From contig DJVR01000064.1 of NCBI GenBank assembly GCA_002441285.1, positions 8,318 to 72,317 on the forward strand: a stretch of 64,000 bases of DNA, read 5' to 3'. The stretch is from Candidatus Atribacteria bacterium UBA6251. GTDB lineage: Bacteria > Atribacterota > Phoenicimicrobiia > Phoenicimicrobiales > Phoenicimicrobiaceae. Both the position numbers and the translations under genes were made by a program. The stretch's first letter is position 1, and each line of letters begins with the position of its first letter. Shown here one piece after another: positions 1-8,716 of this stretch. The notes beneath the pieces were generated by a model. That model saw nothing but the letters and a program-made list of their open reading frames with translations. It was not told the origin of the DNA and did not search any database.

Positions 1-950
1 TGCTTACTATTACTTCTCAAGATGTTCGGACTGCTTTATTTGGAATGGAGGAATTGAAAAATCAGCTTTCCTATCTTTCTAAAGAAGTAGAAAGCCGAAA
101 TATACAGCTATCTTCCCTGCAGGGAGAATTAAAACAAAAATCCAATCAATTGCAGGAAATAGAAGAGCAATTCCAGCAGTTATCTCAGGAAATACAGGAT
201 AAAACAGTACAACTTACTGATTTGTTATCAGTCAGAGAAGAATTAATTAAAGAAAAAGATAGACTAACTAAAGAAGTAGAAGAATTAAATAAAACTATTA
301 AAGCATTATATACTGGCATAACCCTGATGCGAGAAGGCGAGGTAATTTTTGAACCAGATGAACAGATTACTTTTACTGTTATTCAAGGAGGAAAACCCAA
401 AGAAGAAATTACTAAAGAATTAATTAAATTTTTAAATGATTCTTCAAGTGTAGCCTTATCTAAAGGAGCTAAATTAGATGAAAGAACCAATCAGGTGTTT
501 ATTATAGCTCAGCAAAATTATGATAATATTGTAGAAAACATCCATCATAGTGATAATAATAAGTATTGGGTAGTAAGACTTTTATCTGCCATTAATATCC
601 TGAAAGGAGAACCGGTATTAGCCTATTTTTCATTATTAGAGAATAAATTAATCTTCCAAAAAAACGAAGTAATTATTACCGAAGAAATTACGAGGTCTGG
701 GGTATCTGAGGAAGTAGAGAAAAGTTTAATATCTCTATTGAGAAAAGTAAATCTTTTAGCGGTAGAAAAAGGGATTATTCCGGAACCAAAGACCAATTTT
801 GTAGGTTATGTTTCCGCGGTGAATCTCTATGATATAGTAAAAAAAATTGAGGAATCAAACTCTCCTATGCATGTCTCAATCATTTCTATAAATGATACCT
901 GGAGTACTAGCCCTTTAAGGGTAAGAATAGAGGCTGAGCCAGTTTCTTGA
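1..950 (+). CDS. DUF3084 domain protein, 5' end cut by window edge
   Basis: The frame is open from base 3, so the gene begins upstream; an internal Met lies at base 45. The entering stretch DVRTALFGMEEL and the later KGAKLDERTN segment are typical of the DUF3084 family, whose members begin with two membrane helices (here off the window). A long coiled coil of Glu/Gln/Leu heptads covers about residues 1-95 after the internal Met, followed by a mixed alpha/beta region rich in strands such as PVLAYFSLLENKLIF. The function of the family is unknown. It is followed by a strong promoter, so it probably ends a transcription unit. Confidence 0.75.
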   Translation, partial: LTITSQDVRTALFGMEELKNQLSYLSKEVESRNIQLSSLQGELKQKSNQLQEIEEQFQQLSQEIQDKTVQLTDLLSVREELIKEKDRLTKEVEELNKTIKALYTGITLMREGEVIFEPDEQITFTVIQGGKPKEEITKELIKFLNDSSSVALSKGAKLDERTNQVFIIAQQNYDNIVENIHHSDNNKYWVVRLLSAINILKGEPVLAYFSLLENKLIFQKNEVIITEEITRSGVSEEVEKSLISLLRKVNLLAVEKGIIPEPKTNFVGYVSAVNLYDIVKKIEESNSPMHVSIISINDTWSTSPLRVRIEAEPVS

Positions 951-1027
951 ACCTAAATAAAGAAGATAAAGGTAGTTAACAAATATATATTTTACTATTT
1001 TCTTTATGATCCTTGATTTATTTTTAC

Positions 1028-1057
1028 TTGACATACTATAATCATAATGCTTATAAT
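1028..1057 (+). promoter_or_regulatory. Sigma-70 type promoter for the SLH porin
   Basis: TTGACA at 1028-1033 and TATAAT at 1052-1057 are both perfect consensus hexamers with 18 bp between them. Transcription would start near 1064, leaving a leader of about 350 nt before the porin. This is one of the best promoters in the window, as expected for an abundant outer-membrane protein. Confidence 0.8.
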
Positions 1058-1234
1058 ATAATAAGGAAAAGTAAAGGATTTTAAGAAGAATTATACAAGA
1101 GATTATTTGTTAAAAAATTAAAAAATTTTTCTAAAAAAAGAAGGATTTTTTTTACACCTTATAGTAATAATATCTAATGAATGAAATTAATTCAGCAAAT
1201 AGACGTATCATCTCTAGAAGGTTAAAGTAGGAAG

Positions 1235-1377
1235 AAAGGAGGTGAAAAAATACTTGGATCTGCTTTAATTTAATGAGATGGTATTAAAACCAGTTAGTTT
1301 ATTGATCAAAGGAAGTACTGATGAGGGAACTTTGGATACTCAAAAAGTATTTCCTCCAGATAGATAAGCTTACTGGT
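1235..1377 (+). promoter_or_regulatory. Structured leader of the porin mRNA with possible mini-ORF
   Basis: A strong ribosome binding site AAAGGAGGTG (1235-1244) stands nine bases before TTG GAT CTG CTT TAA (1254-1268), a possible four-codon leader peptide. Downstream, ACCAGTTAG (1289-1297) can pair with CTTACTGGT (1369-1377) at eight of nine positions. Inside it GGAAGTACT (1311-1319) pairs with AGTATTTCC (1346-1354). The nested stems end 27 bases before the porin ribosome binding site. It matches no riboswitch class I can recall; a stability or translation control element is an inference. Confidence 0.35.
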
Positions 1378-1415
1378 GAAATAAAAAATAAAAACAAAAA
1401 ACCAAGGAGGAAAAA

Positions 1416-3086
1416 ATGAAAAAATTACTTTTAGTACTAGTATTGGTCTTCGCTTTTGCACTTCCTGCATTAGCTAACCCCTTTGCCGATGTTCCATTAA
1501 ATCATTGGGCTTATGATGCTGTACAGTCTTTAGCAGCAAAAGGGGTCATTGTAGGTTATCCCGACGGAACCTTTGGTGGTGGGAAAAACCTAACTCGTTA
1601 TGAATTTGCTGAAGCAGTAGCTAAAGCCTTAGCTTACGTAGAAGGTATGGATTTTGCCTCTGCTGAAGATGTAGCTATTCTGGAGAAATTAGCTATTGAA
1701 TTTGCAGATGAACTAGCAAATCTTGGGGTGACTGTTGCTGATTTAGAAGCTGCAGTTGGCGCAAATTCTGAAGCCATTGCAGCTTTAGAAGAGAAAGTAG
1801 CCAAACACGAGAAATTCTTTGAACCATTAACTATTACCGGTCAATTTAGAGTAACTTACGACAAGGACGTTCTCCCCACTTCAGCCACTGCTACTCTAGT
1901 AGATCGTACCAGACTATGGTTTAAAGCAGAAATTAATGATACCACTTCAGCAGGAATTAGACTACAGGCTCAGAATACTATTTATGGTACCCCTGCTATC
2001 ACCTGGAGCAATTTCTGGCTTGAACACAATGGAGAAAATCTTTTCCTGAGAGTAGGAGATGTATTACCTGATGCCATCGGTTTAGGTTTAATTGCTTACT
2101 ACGGAAAAGATGAATGCAGTTCCTACAACTTTGATGGATTTTTAGCCAAGTGGACCTGGGACGATGTTACTGATACTGATTTAGGTAACTGGACTTTCTT
2201 CGGCGATGTGGAAGATTACTATACTTTACACGTAGCCACCACTCTCGGTGAAAAAGATGAAGTCGATTTAGGTCTTACTGCTTCTTATGATTTAGCTGCT
2301 GGTGGTTATGCTGGTGGTGTAGACTTGGCTTTTGATCTCGGTGAAGAAGATGAAGTATCTATTGGTTTAGAAGGTGGAGTATTCTATGATCCTGTAGCTG
2401 CTGCCCTTTCTTATGCAGCTGCTGTTGATGTCGGAGCTTCCCTCGATGATCTAGCTCTTTCTTTAGGTGCATGGTATGTACTTCCTGGTTTTGCTCCTAC
2501 TATGACCGATTATAGTGCAGATACATTAGGTGGCTATGTCCAGGCAAAATACCCCTTCGATGAAGAATTTACTGGAAAGGTAAAATTCACCTATGAGATG
2601 GATTCTGCCTTAACTGCTCCAACTACTCAGAAGGTAAGAGGTACTTTAAACTATGTTCCTGAGGATGGTGCTAAGGATGAAAAGGCAGAAGTCTACTTAG
2701 AATACAACTTCTTAACTGCTGCTGTTACCGCCTTCGGAAAATATATGAACTATCCATTAGCTGATGACTTTGTATTGAGTGGCTTTGTAAAATATGTCTA
2801 TCCTACCAACAATTATGTAGGAGCAGCTACTTTAGAATATAAATTAGCTGATGATATGGATCTAATGGTTGAAGGTCGTGTAGATAGTGATGGAGCAGCC
2901 CTCTGGAGCGCTGAAGCACAAGTAACCTATGCTATTGCTACTAATACTAAGTTGACCTTTGGTTTTGAAATGAACGATTGGAGTGATAACCTCAAGGATT
3001 ACGATCCGATAGATACTTGCGAAGATCAGACTACTATACTTGATAATGTTGGCACTCTGAAGGCTCAACTAACCGTAAGCTTCTAA
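1416..3086 (+). CDS. SLH-domain outer-membrane porin (OmpM-like)
   Basis: A signal peptide ends near residue 20 (ALPALA-N). One SLH domain follows (about residues 21-75, with HWAYDAVQSLAAKGVIVGYPDG), then a helical stalk (about 80-135) and a C-terminal domain of alternating short strands ending in Phe, as in beta-barrel outer-membrane proteins. In OmpM-like proteins the SLH domain binds the cell wall or its polymers while the barrel sits in the outer membrane, tethering the two. AAGGAGG at 1404-1410 sits six bases before the ATG. A consensus promoter and a strong terminator flank it, so it is monocistronic and likely abundant. This gene is the clearest sign of a diderm host. Confidence 0.9.
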   Translation: MKKLLLVLVLVFAFALPALANPFADVPLNHWAYDAVQSLAAKGVIVGYPDGTFGGGKNLTRYEFAEAVAKALAYVEGMDFASAEDVAILEKLAIEFADELANLGVTVADLEAAVGANSEAIAALEEKVAKHEKFFEPLTITGQFRVTYDKDVLPTSATATLVDRTRLWFKAEINDTTSAGIRLQAQNTIYGTPAITWSNFWLEHNGENLFLRVGDVLPDAIGLGLIAYYGKDECSSYNFDGFLAKWTWDDVTDTDLGNWTFFGDVEDYYTLHVATTLGEKDEVDLGLTASYDLAAGGYAGGVDLAFDLGEEDEVSIGLEGGVFYDPVAAALSYAAAVDVGASLDDLALSLGAWYVLPGFAPTMTDYSADTLGGYVQAKYPFDEEFTGKVKFTYEMDSALTAPTTQKVRGTLNYVPEDGAKDEKAEVYLEYNFLTAAVTAFGKYMNYPLADDFVLSGFVKYVYPTNNYVGAATLEYKLADDMDLMVEGRVDSDGAALWSAEAQVTYAIATNTKLTFGFEMNDWSDNLKDYDPIDTCEDQTTILDNVGTLKAQLTVSF

Positions 3087-3112
3087 TTAGAGAAGTTTTA
3101 AAAAGTTAAATT

Positions 3113-3148
3113 AAATAACCCCCGAAAAATTTCGGGGGTTATTTTTTT
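3113..3148 (+). terminator. Rho-independent terminator of the porin gene
   Basis: A near-perfect palindrome, 15-bp arms at 3113-3127 and 3130-3144 with the core CCCCCGAAA/TTTCGGGGG, is followed by a T run to 3148. It lies 27 bp after the porin stop codon. The symmetric A and T flanks would let it work in both directions. Confidence 0.9.
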
Positions 3149-3423
3149 ATGGCTATTTCTATTGCGGAGATTCCCAAATTATATTATAATTTAATTAGTT
3201 ACTTGGTTAGATAGTTATCTAGTTAATCTGGTTAATTAGTTGGTAAATAAGTTCCCAGTTAATTAAATAATTACTAAACCAACCAAAACAGTCTCTATCT
3301 ATTTTTTCTTAACCATTTAACCAACCAGCTAATTAACAGTTTTTAAATTTTTATATTAACTAACTAATTAACTAACTAACCAGTTAACCATTTAACTAAC
3401 TAACAAAAAGGTGGTGGCTATAA
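3149..3423. other. Low-complexity TTAACTAA/CCAGTTAA spacer
   Basis: About 210 bases (near 3195-3410) are built from loosely repeated words such as TTAGTTA, TAACTAA, CCAACTAA and GGTTAATT, without a fixed period and without an ORF. Similar spacers occur near 14931-15060, 16690-16850, 19660-19860, 36636-36740 and 38015-38100. A ribosome binding site (AAGGTGG) closes the stretch before the ATG at 3424. Confidence 0.6.
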
Positions 3424-4356
3424 ATGATATTTAAAAAATCATTTGCTCTTCTTTTGGTAATTATTTTTATCTTTACTTCAGTTTTAGCTAATTTTTCTTG
3501 GGCTGCTGAGGTATCTCAGAAGGCCTTGTTGGCAGATTTATCCCAGATAGAAAAGACTATCTATGGTACAATTTCTACTCAGCCTCTAGTCGAACGAGTA
3601 GAATACTTAGAAAAAGAAATGGTAGGACGCACTCTTCCCGGAACTATTACCAATAGAGTTAAACAATTGAAAGATTTCGTTATTACTGGCACAATGGAAG
3701 AACCTTCACTTATCTTCAAAATCAATACTTCCCAGTGGACTCTGGATAACCAGATTTCTAATCAACCTTTAATTACCAAGATTGAAAATTTAGAAAATTT
3801 ATTATTTGGTAAAACCTCTGAAGATGTCCTAGCTATGAGAGCAGAAGCAATCTTTAGTCTTTGTTTCAAAGAAGGAAAACCACAATTTACCGAAGTCATT
3901 CTTCCGGCTGGGACCTTAATATTAATCAAGTTCCTTAATCAAGTAAGTTCAAATAAGAGCGAGGAAGGAGAAACTTTTAATTTCCAAGTGGCAGAAAATA
4001 TTTTCATAGAAGAAAAACTGGTTATTCCAGCCAATACCCAGGGGGTCGGGAAGGTTTCGGAAGCCAAAAAAGCTACTTTATTGGCTCGTCCGGGGAAATT
4101 GACTCTGGAATTTGAAAAGATTTCTGCATTAGATGGTACTCCCTTACAATTAGTGTTAGGGGAGGAAGCCAAAGAAGAGAATAAAAGGATAGCAGTAGCA
4201 GTAGGAGTGGGTGTTTTGGGTTTAATTATCTTAAGTAATCCAGTGGGCTTAATTGCTGGAGCATTAGTTCCTGGTAAGAATGTGAAGATTGAGGAAGGGA
4301 CTGAAATGTTCCTGCAAATTGAACAGGATACCCCAGTTATTGCCTTAGTGCCATAA
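3424..4356 (+). CDS. Secreted envelope protein, unknown function
   Basis: A signal peptide covers about residues 1-28 (cleavage near SWAAE). Residues 30-140 hold two diverged copies of a helical repeat of the form I/LE-x-x-I/L-x-G followed by QPL-x-x-(R/K)-(V/I)-E-x-LE, seen near residues 40-60 and 118-135. From about residue 155 comes a beta-rich domain: LPAGTLILIKFLNQVSS, an EGE(T)-FNFQVAE segment, a G-x-G linker, then a hydrophobic glycine-rich helix near 258-283 and a closing GTEMFLQIEQDT. The second half resembles a widespread secreted beta domain found with Gly-rich hairpins, but I cannot name a family. It converges on the next gene across a hairpin. Confidence 0.7.
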   Translation: MIFKKSFALLLVIIFIFTSVLANFSWAAEVSQKALLADLSQIEKTIYGTISTQPLVERVEYLEKEMVGRTLPGTITNRVKQLKDFVITGTMEEPSLIFKINTSQWTLDNQISNQPLITKIENLENLLFGKTSEDVLAMRAEAIFSLCFKEGKPQFTEVILPAGTLILIKFLNQVSSNKSEEGETFNFQVAENIFIEEKLVIPANTQGVGKVSEAKKATLLARPGKLTLEFEKISALDGTPLQLVLGEEAKEENKRIAVAVGVGVLGLIILSNPVGLIAGALVPGKNVKIEEGTEMFLQIEQDTPVIALVP

Positions 4357-4362
4357 TAAAAG

Positions 4363-4440
4363 AATAAAAGAGGAAAGTCTACTTTTATATAATGCATAAA
4401 AGTAATATAAGCACATAAAAGTATTCTGTCCCCTTTTATT
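4363..4440. repeat. GGGACAG-type inverted repeat, copy 1
   Basis: Two imperfect 26-bp arms (4363-4388 and 4415-4440) form an inverted repeat; they match at about 22 positions, with the core AAAAGGGGACAG in the right arm read in reverse complement. The element fills the gap between convergent genes and would be transcribed as a hairpin from either side. Four more copies occur in this window. Confidence 0.7.
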
Positions 4441-4447
4441 CTCCCAA

Positions 4448-5683
4448 TTAATATTCTACAATGGTGAAAGTTGAATCAGTAGGGTAAACTTGGACTTCCT
4501 GGGTAATATCAATACTGGTTAATAGATTATCCAATTCTGTAACCCAGTTTTTTATATAGAGATAGGCTTCCTGCAAGCTGACCCTGGTATCCAGATTAGT
4601 ATCCGCTGGGTAACTACCAGAGTAACCGCAACCCTCACATAAAGCCATAGAAAAGACTGCGAAAGGATCGAAGGTTTCTGGTATTATTGGAGAAATTTCC
4701 ATACATTGTTGGTAGTAATGACAGGAAGTTAAGACTTGGTATTGATTTGTGGTAAGTAATCCTTTAGATGGAGCTTGATGAAAAACCTTAATGAGCTCAT
4801 TATTAAATGAGTACAATTCTTCTTGAAGTTTTTTTATTTCCTGATATTTTTTACCGATAAAACCTCCAGAATGGCAGGCATCAATAAAGACTACTTTTAT
4901 TCCTGGGATAGCGCTTAAAGCATTTTCTAATTCATTTACACTTATAGCTGTATTTACAAAAAAAGTCATATCCGCGGGACAAAGATAAGAAGTGTTTTTT
5001 AATAGCATTCCGTGTCCGCTAAAATAAAAATAGGAAATATCATTATTATCTGCACCTAAAAAACAGGAAGTAATATTCTGCAGGATATTTGATTTGGTAG
5101 CTTGCCAGTCCTTTAAATACCAAATATTAGAAAATAAAGTGTTTGAAGAACCAAAACTGCATTTACTAAGAATATAACACATTCTATCCACATCATAAGG
5201 CGGGGAAGATAAGTCATTATCACTACCCCAAATATAATTACCTACTCCCACACAAAGAGCTCGATATACTACTTCATTTTGAGTGACAGCAACTGCCATT
5301 GTATCCGATTTGCTTATATTTCCTTCTGTGTAAGTGACTAAGATAATAGTTGTTCCTACTGATATTCCAGTAATTAATCCGTTTGAGTCAACACTGGTAC
5401 AATCAGGGTTAGCACTGGAAAAAATACAATTGTTAAGCTTTATGTCTGCTGAGCTAAAATCAGAATAATAAGCAGTCACTGAGGTAATGTATTTTGATTC
5501 TCCCACCTTTAATTCTATAGTCTCAGGTTGAATCTCTATTTTAGTAAGGTAAGGGAGTAAAGTAGTGGAATTAGATGGATTAGGAGGATAGAGATATCTC
5601 CAGCAACCGACAAAACATATTAAAAAAGCCAGTAGAAAGAAAAAAATTAATAAATTTTGATTAAAGAATCTTTGTTTATACAT
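4448..5683 (-). CDS. Caspase-like (C14) peptidase lipoprotein with Ig-like domain
   Basis: The N-terminus is a lipoprotein signal with lipobox FVGC (Cys27). Residues about 45-135 form a bacterial Ig-like (Big_2) domain (IEIQPETIELKVGE... SVDSNGLITGISVGT). Residues 138-400 are a caspase-fold peptidase: YFYFSGHG gives His224 and VFIDACHSGGF gives Cys270, the C14 catalytic pair. The substrate would be cell-surface or periplasmic. C14 enzymes often cut after basic residues, but specificity cannot be read here. A second clan-CD peptidase lipoprotein lies at 6509. The gene is read against its left neighbour. Confidence 0.87.
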   Translation of the reverse strand: MYKQRFFNQNLLIFFFLLAFLICFVGCWRYLYPPNPSNSTTLLPYLTKIEIQPETIELKVGESKYITSVTAYYSDFSSADIKLNNCIFSSANPDCTSVDSNGLITGISVGTTIILVTYTEGNISKSDTMAVAVTQNEVVYRALCVGVGNYIWGSDNDLSSPPYDVDRMCYILSKCSFGSSNTLFSNIWYLKDWQATKSNILQNITSCFLGADNNDISYFYFSGHGMLLKNTSYLCPADMTFFVNTAISVNELENALSAIPGIKVVFIDACHSGGFIGKKYQEIKKLQEELYSFNNELIKVFHQAPSKGLLTTNQYQVLTSCHYYQQCMEISPIIPETFDPFAVFSMALCEGCGYSGSYPADTNLDTRVSLQEAYLYIKNWVTELDNLLTSIDITQEVQVYPTDSTFTIVEY

Positions 5684-5783
5684 AACAAAAACTTCTAAAT
5701 AAAGAATAAAGATAGTCTTTATACTATATATAATTATTCGATAAGGTTAAAAAAATCTTTTTACCTAAAAATTATTTATTTGA

Positions 5784-5846
5784 TTAAAAAAGGGACTGTT
5801 TACTTCTAAACTGAGATATAGTATAAAAGTAGCCTGTCCCCTTTAA
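5784..5846. repeat. GGGACAG-type inverted repeat, copy 2
   Basis: Arms at about 5784-5808 (AAAAGGGACTGTTTACTT) and 5822-5846 (AAAAGTAGCCTGTCCCCTTT) pair imperfectly. It lies between two minus-strand genes, downstream of the small lipoprotein gene and upstream of the C14 peptidase gene. Confidence 0.65.
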
Positions 5847-5882
5847 ATAATTTTCATTATTAGATCCAGATTAAGTTAAAGA

Positions 5883-6203
5883 TTAAGGATAAAGATACAC
5901 ATAGTTTACTCCAGCATGAATATATCTTGTGACATAATAATAGCCCCACCAATAACCATCGACATCAATTGCTTCAAAGAAGTGATTTCCTATTGGAACA
6001 TTATATAAGACATAAGTCCCTGGTGCAACTCCCGAGAACTTTTGAGTGTAATCCATCCAAATGTTATAATACCAGGAACCTGATACCACTATATAAACTG
6101 TTCCTGTAGTCGGATAAGTTGGTACACATCCTGTAAATGCGAGTGACAAAAATGCAATTACTACTAATACCAGAATACCTTTTACTAAAACATTCTTTTT
6201 CAT
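5883..6203 (-). CDS. Small aromatic-rich lipoprotein
   Basis: A 106-residue protein with a lipoprotein signal (lipobox FTGC, Cys26). The mature part is about 80 residues, very rich in Tyr and Trp, and looks like one small beta sandwich with a GTYVLYNVPIGNHFFEA segment, which recalls PEGA-like surface domains. Start choice is firm: GAGAGGAGGTG stands just upstream of the ATG (bases 6212-6222 on the plus strand). The function is unknown; it sits between two secreted peptidase genes and may be a surface decoration or peptidase partner. Confidence 0.75.
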   Translation of the reverse strand: MKKNVLVKGILVLVVIAFLSLAFTGCVPTYPTTGTVYIVVSGSWYYNIWMDYTQKFSGVAPGTYVLYNVPIGNHFFEAIDVDGYWWGYYYVTRYIHAGVNYVYLYP

Positions 6204-6370
6204 TAAAATTCACCTCCTCTCGGATCTTTATTAGTATTATACAGTATCTTCCTAAAAAAATCCTCTTTTTTGTGAAAAATATTTCGATTTCCCCTACAAA
6301 ATTAGAATCAAATATGGTTTTCCCAAGAATACTATCCAGGTTTTTAATAAAGTACTTAATTTTTAAGTGT

Positions 6371-6399
6371 TTAGACTTTATAGTTATAATATGTTATAT
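6371..6399 (+). promoter_or_regulatory. Possible promoter of the clostripain-like gene
   Basis: TTAGAC (6371-6376) and TATATT (6394-6399) are spaced by 17 bp, four and five matches to the sigma-70 hexamers. The rest of the 6204-6508 gap is AT-rich and contains only the divergent start region of the small lipoprotein gene. Confidence 0.35.
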
Positions 6400-6508
6400 T
6401 ATTATAAGTGATTTATTATATTAAATTTTTTACCATAAACAGAATTTTCAACTAAATAACAAAAGAACCAACTAACTAATTAACCAAAAAAGGAGTCCTC
6501 ATAAATAA

Positions 6509-7741
6509 ATGCATAGTAAAAATATTTTAATTTTTTCCCTTATCTGTCTATTAATATTATCTATCAATCTAACTGGCTGTTATTTATTCCCTCCCTCTAA
6601 TCTCCCTGAATGGACGGTAATGGTCTATCTTGATGCTGATAATGATTTAGAAAGTTATGGGATTAAGGATATCAATGAAATGGAAATGGTCGGTTCTAGT
6701 TCCCAGGTAAATATATTGGTACAAATAGACCGTATTCCTTATAATGTATTAAATTCTCTCTATATAGGGTATCTGGATGATTTTTCTAACAGCAACTGGT
6801 CTACTACCCGTAGATATTATATTACTCAAGATATGGACCTCAATCTGATAAATTCCCCCTTACTGGCTGATTTAGGCGAATTAAATATGGGAGATCCTCA
6901 AACCTTGATTGACTTTGTTAGTTGGGCAATTACTAACTATCCAGCCAGGAAGTATTTGCTGGTACTCTGGAATCATGGTGGTGGATTTAGGAGTGTATCT
7001 TTTACTACTAAAGATATTTGCTGGGATTATAGTAACGGTTTGGATAAAATTACTATGCCAGAATTGGCGGATGCTCTTTCAGTAATTAGCAGTCAGGCTG
7101 CTGGGAAAATAGATATATTAGGGATGGATGCCTGTCTTATGGCTATGACGGAAGTTGCTTATCAGGTGAAAGACTTTACCGAAATTATGGTAACTTCCCA
7201 GGAATATGTACCAGCTGAGGGCTGGCCTTATGAGGCTATTTTAGCTGAACTAATTGCCAATCCATCTATGTCTAAAGAAGAACTAGCTACTCAAATTGTA
7301 GATAAATATATTTTATCTTATCCTTTTAAAAATGTTACCTGTTCAGCAACTGATTTAAGTCAGATGGATATTTTAGCTGGAGAAGTATCTGCACTGGCTC
7401 AAGCGGTAATAGCTGATAATTCTACTTCGAAAAATATATATTTACAATGTGGCCAGCAAAGTCAGTATTTTTCTGATCCTGATTTTGTAGATTTATATGA
7501 TCTTTGTCAACAGTTTTTAAATTATTCTAATAATATAGAGGTAAAAAATATAGCCACCAGCATTCAGCAGACTTTAAATTATGCACGCCTTAAATCTGTA
7601 AATAATGGGGGAGCACTAAAAGATGCCAATGGTCTTTCCATCTATTTCCCCTGGTATCGTGGTTATTCCAGTTATTATAATTTAACTGATTTTGCTCAGG
7701 ATACTACCTGGGATGAAATGCTTTTACATTTAGGGCTTTAA
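6509..7741 (+). CDS. Clostripain-family (C11) peptidase lipoprotein
   Basis: Lipobox LTGC places the lipidated Cys at residue 24. The start of the mature protein, EWTVMVYLDADNDLE, is the classic opening of the C11 family. LWNHGGG supplies the catalytic His156 and GMDACLMA the catalytic Cys209. C11 enzymes are clan-CD cysteine endopeptidases, usually cutting after Arg or Lys and often self-processing. AAAGGAG upstream supports the ATG. The next gene, lptC, starts 15 bp later and may be co-transcribed. The pairing with a C14 lipoprotein nearby suggests a surface proteolysis function, which is inference. Confidence 0.9.
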   Translation: MHSKNILIFSLICLLILSINLTGCYLFPPSNLPEWTVMVYLDADNDLESYGIKDINEMEMVGSSSQVNILVQIDRIPYNVLNSLYIGYLDDFSNSNWSTTRRYYITQDMDLNLINSPLLADLGELNMGDPQTLIDFVSWAITNYPARKYLLVLWNHGGGFRSVSFTTKDICWDYSNGLDKITMPELADALSVISSQAAGKIDILGMDACLMAMTEVAYQVKDFTEIMVTSQEYVPAEGWPYEAILAELIANPSMSKEELATQIVDKYILSYPFKNVTCSATDLSQMDILAGEVSALAQAVIADNSTSKNIYLQCGQQSQYFSDPDFVDLYDLCQQFLNYSNNIEVKNIATSIQQTLNYARLKSVNNGGALKDANGLSIYFPWYRGYSSYYNLTDFAQDTTWDEMLLHLGL

Positions 7742-7756
7742 TGATATTATTATAAT

Positions 7757-8350
7757 ATGCGAAGAAGTAAAAATATTTGGTTGATAATAATTTTAATCAT
7801 TTTTCTATCTATAGGGGCATATTTTTATTTTTTTTCTAACCGAGAAAAAGATAAGGAGCTAGAACAGCCAAAGGAAGAAAAAAAAGAGATAGCTGAAGAA
7901 GAGGTCATCGTTAATGAAGCCCCGGTCAGGATTGAACAGGGAAGAGTAGTGGGAATGAAAGGCGGGGTAAAAGAGTGGGAGATAGAAGCAGAAAAGATCT
8001 CTTTAGCCCAGGACAGAAAAATGACTGTTTTTGAGAAGATTAACAAGGCGATTATCTTTAGAGACAATGAGCCTTACTGGAATATTCAATTAGAGAAATG
8101 TATTGCAGATATGGGTAGTAATAATATGGAATTAATAGGCGGAGTAATCTTTGAATCAAAAGAAGGAGATATTTTAAAGGGGAATAGATTTTACTGGAAT
8201 TCACAAGACCAAACCTTATCCAGCTTAGAGCCTGTGGAACTGCTAGTAGAAGATAATTGGATAATCGCAGATTGGATGAGCACTGACATAGAATTAAATA
8301 TGCTCGAATTGGAGGGAAAAGTAAAGGCAGTTTTTAAAATTAAAGGATAG
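7757..8350 (+). CDS. lptC: LptC-like lipopolysaccharide export protein
   Basis: One N-terminal membrane helix (about residues 8-27), a charged linker, and then a periplasmic beta-jellyroll of about 140 residues: WEIEAEKISLAQDRK-type strand pairs and alternating hydrophobic strands match the LptC (YrbK) family. LptC sits on the inner-membrane LptB2FG complex and hands LPS to LptA. The length of 197 residues is normal. lptA follows about 750 bp downstream, with the nucleotidyltransferase and dead HEPN genes between them. No good ribosome binding site is seen, so it may be translated by coupling to the gene before. Confidence 0.82.
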   Translation: MRRSKNIWLIIILIIFLSIGAYFYFFSNREKDKELEQPKEEKKEIAEEEVIVNEAPVRIEQGRVVGMKGGVKEWEIEAEKISLAQDRKMTVFEKINKAIIFRDNEPYWNIQLEKCIADMGSNNMELIGGVIFESKEGDILKGNRFYWNSQDQTLSSLEPVELLVEDNWIIADWMSTDIELNMLELEGKVKAVFKIKG

Positions 8351-8380
8351 AATATCTTATTTAAAAGAGATGGAAAGAGA

Positions 8381-8716
8381 ATGAATAAAGAGAGATTAAA
8401 AAAATCTATTATATCTTTATACCAAAAAATAGATCCAGAAAGAATAATTCTGTTTGGTTCTTGGTGTAAAGCAGAACAAGATCAATACAGCGATGTAGAC
8501 AGGATCATAATTTATGATACTAAAAAGAGGGTTTTAGATAGATTAAAAGAGCTTTACCTTTTATGGAATATCCCCATTGCCTTTGATTTGCTTGCTTATA
8601 CCCCACAAGAATTTGAAAAGATGCTGAAAGAAAAAAATCCCTTTATTGAAAGAATAAAAAAAGAAGGAGAGGTTGTCTATGAAAGACTCGGACAAGAAAG
8701 CACTTCGCTGGTTTAA
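8381..8716 (+). CDS. MNT-type minimal nucleotidyltransferase (antitoxin-like)
   Basis: The pol-beta fold signature is complete: GS (residues 26-27), SDVD (Asp38 and Asp40) and a third acidic residue in IAFDLLAY (Asp69). Such small proteins pair with HEPN ribonucleases, adding AMP to the toxin (MntA-HepT type) or acting as its partner. The partner gene overlaps its end in the usual order but is broken. An orphan MNT gene thus remains. GGAAAGAG lies before the ATG. Confidence 0.82.
   Translation: MNKERLKKSIISLYQKIDPERIILFGSWCKAEQDQYSDVDRIIIYDTKKRVLDRLKELYLLWNIPIAFDLLAYTPQEFEKMLKEKNPFIERIKKEGEVVYERLGQESTSLV

Noticed and set aside
1311..1354. Hammerhead ribozyme, because CTGATGAG occurs in the porin leader
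   Set aside because: The conserved GAAA and the stem II and III arrangement are absent; the bases lie in the loop of a simple hairpin.
3939..4397. Minus-strand ORF of 152 codons opposite the secreted protein gene
   Set aside because: It is the shadow of the plus-strand gene, has no ribosome binding site, and overlaps a hairpin element.
6137..6424. Plus-strand ORF of 95 codons between the small lipoprotein and the C11 peptidase genes
   Set aside because: It begins opposite the signal peptide of the minus-strand lipoprotein gene, lacks a ribosome binding site and has the composition of random AT-rich sequence.
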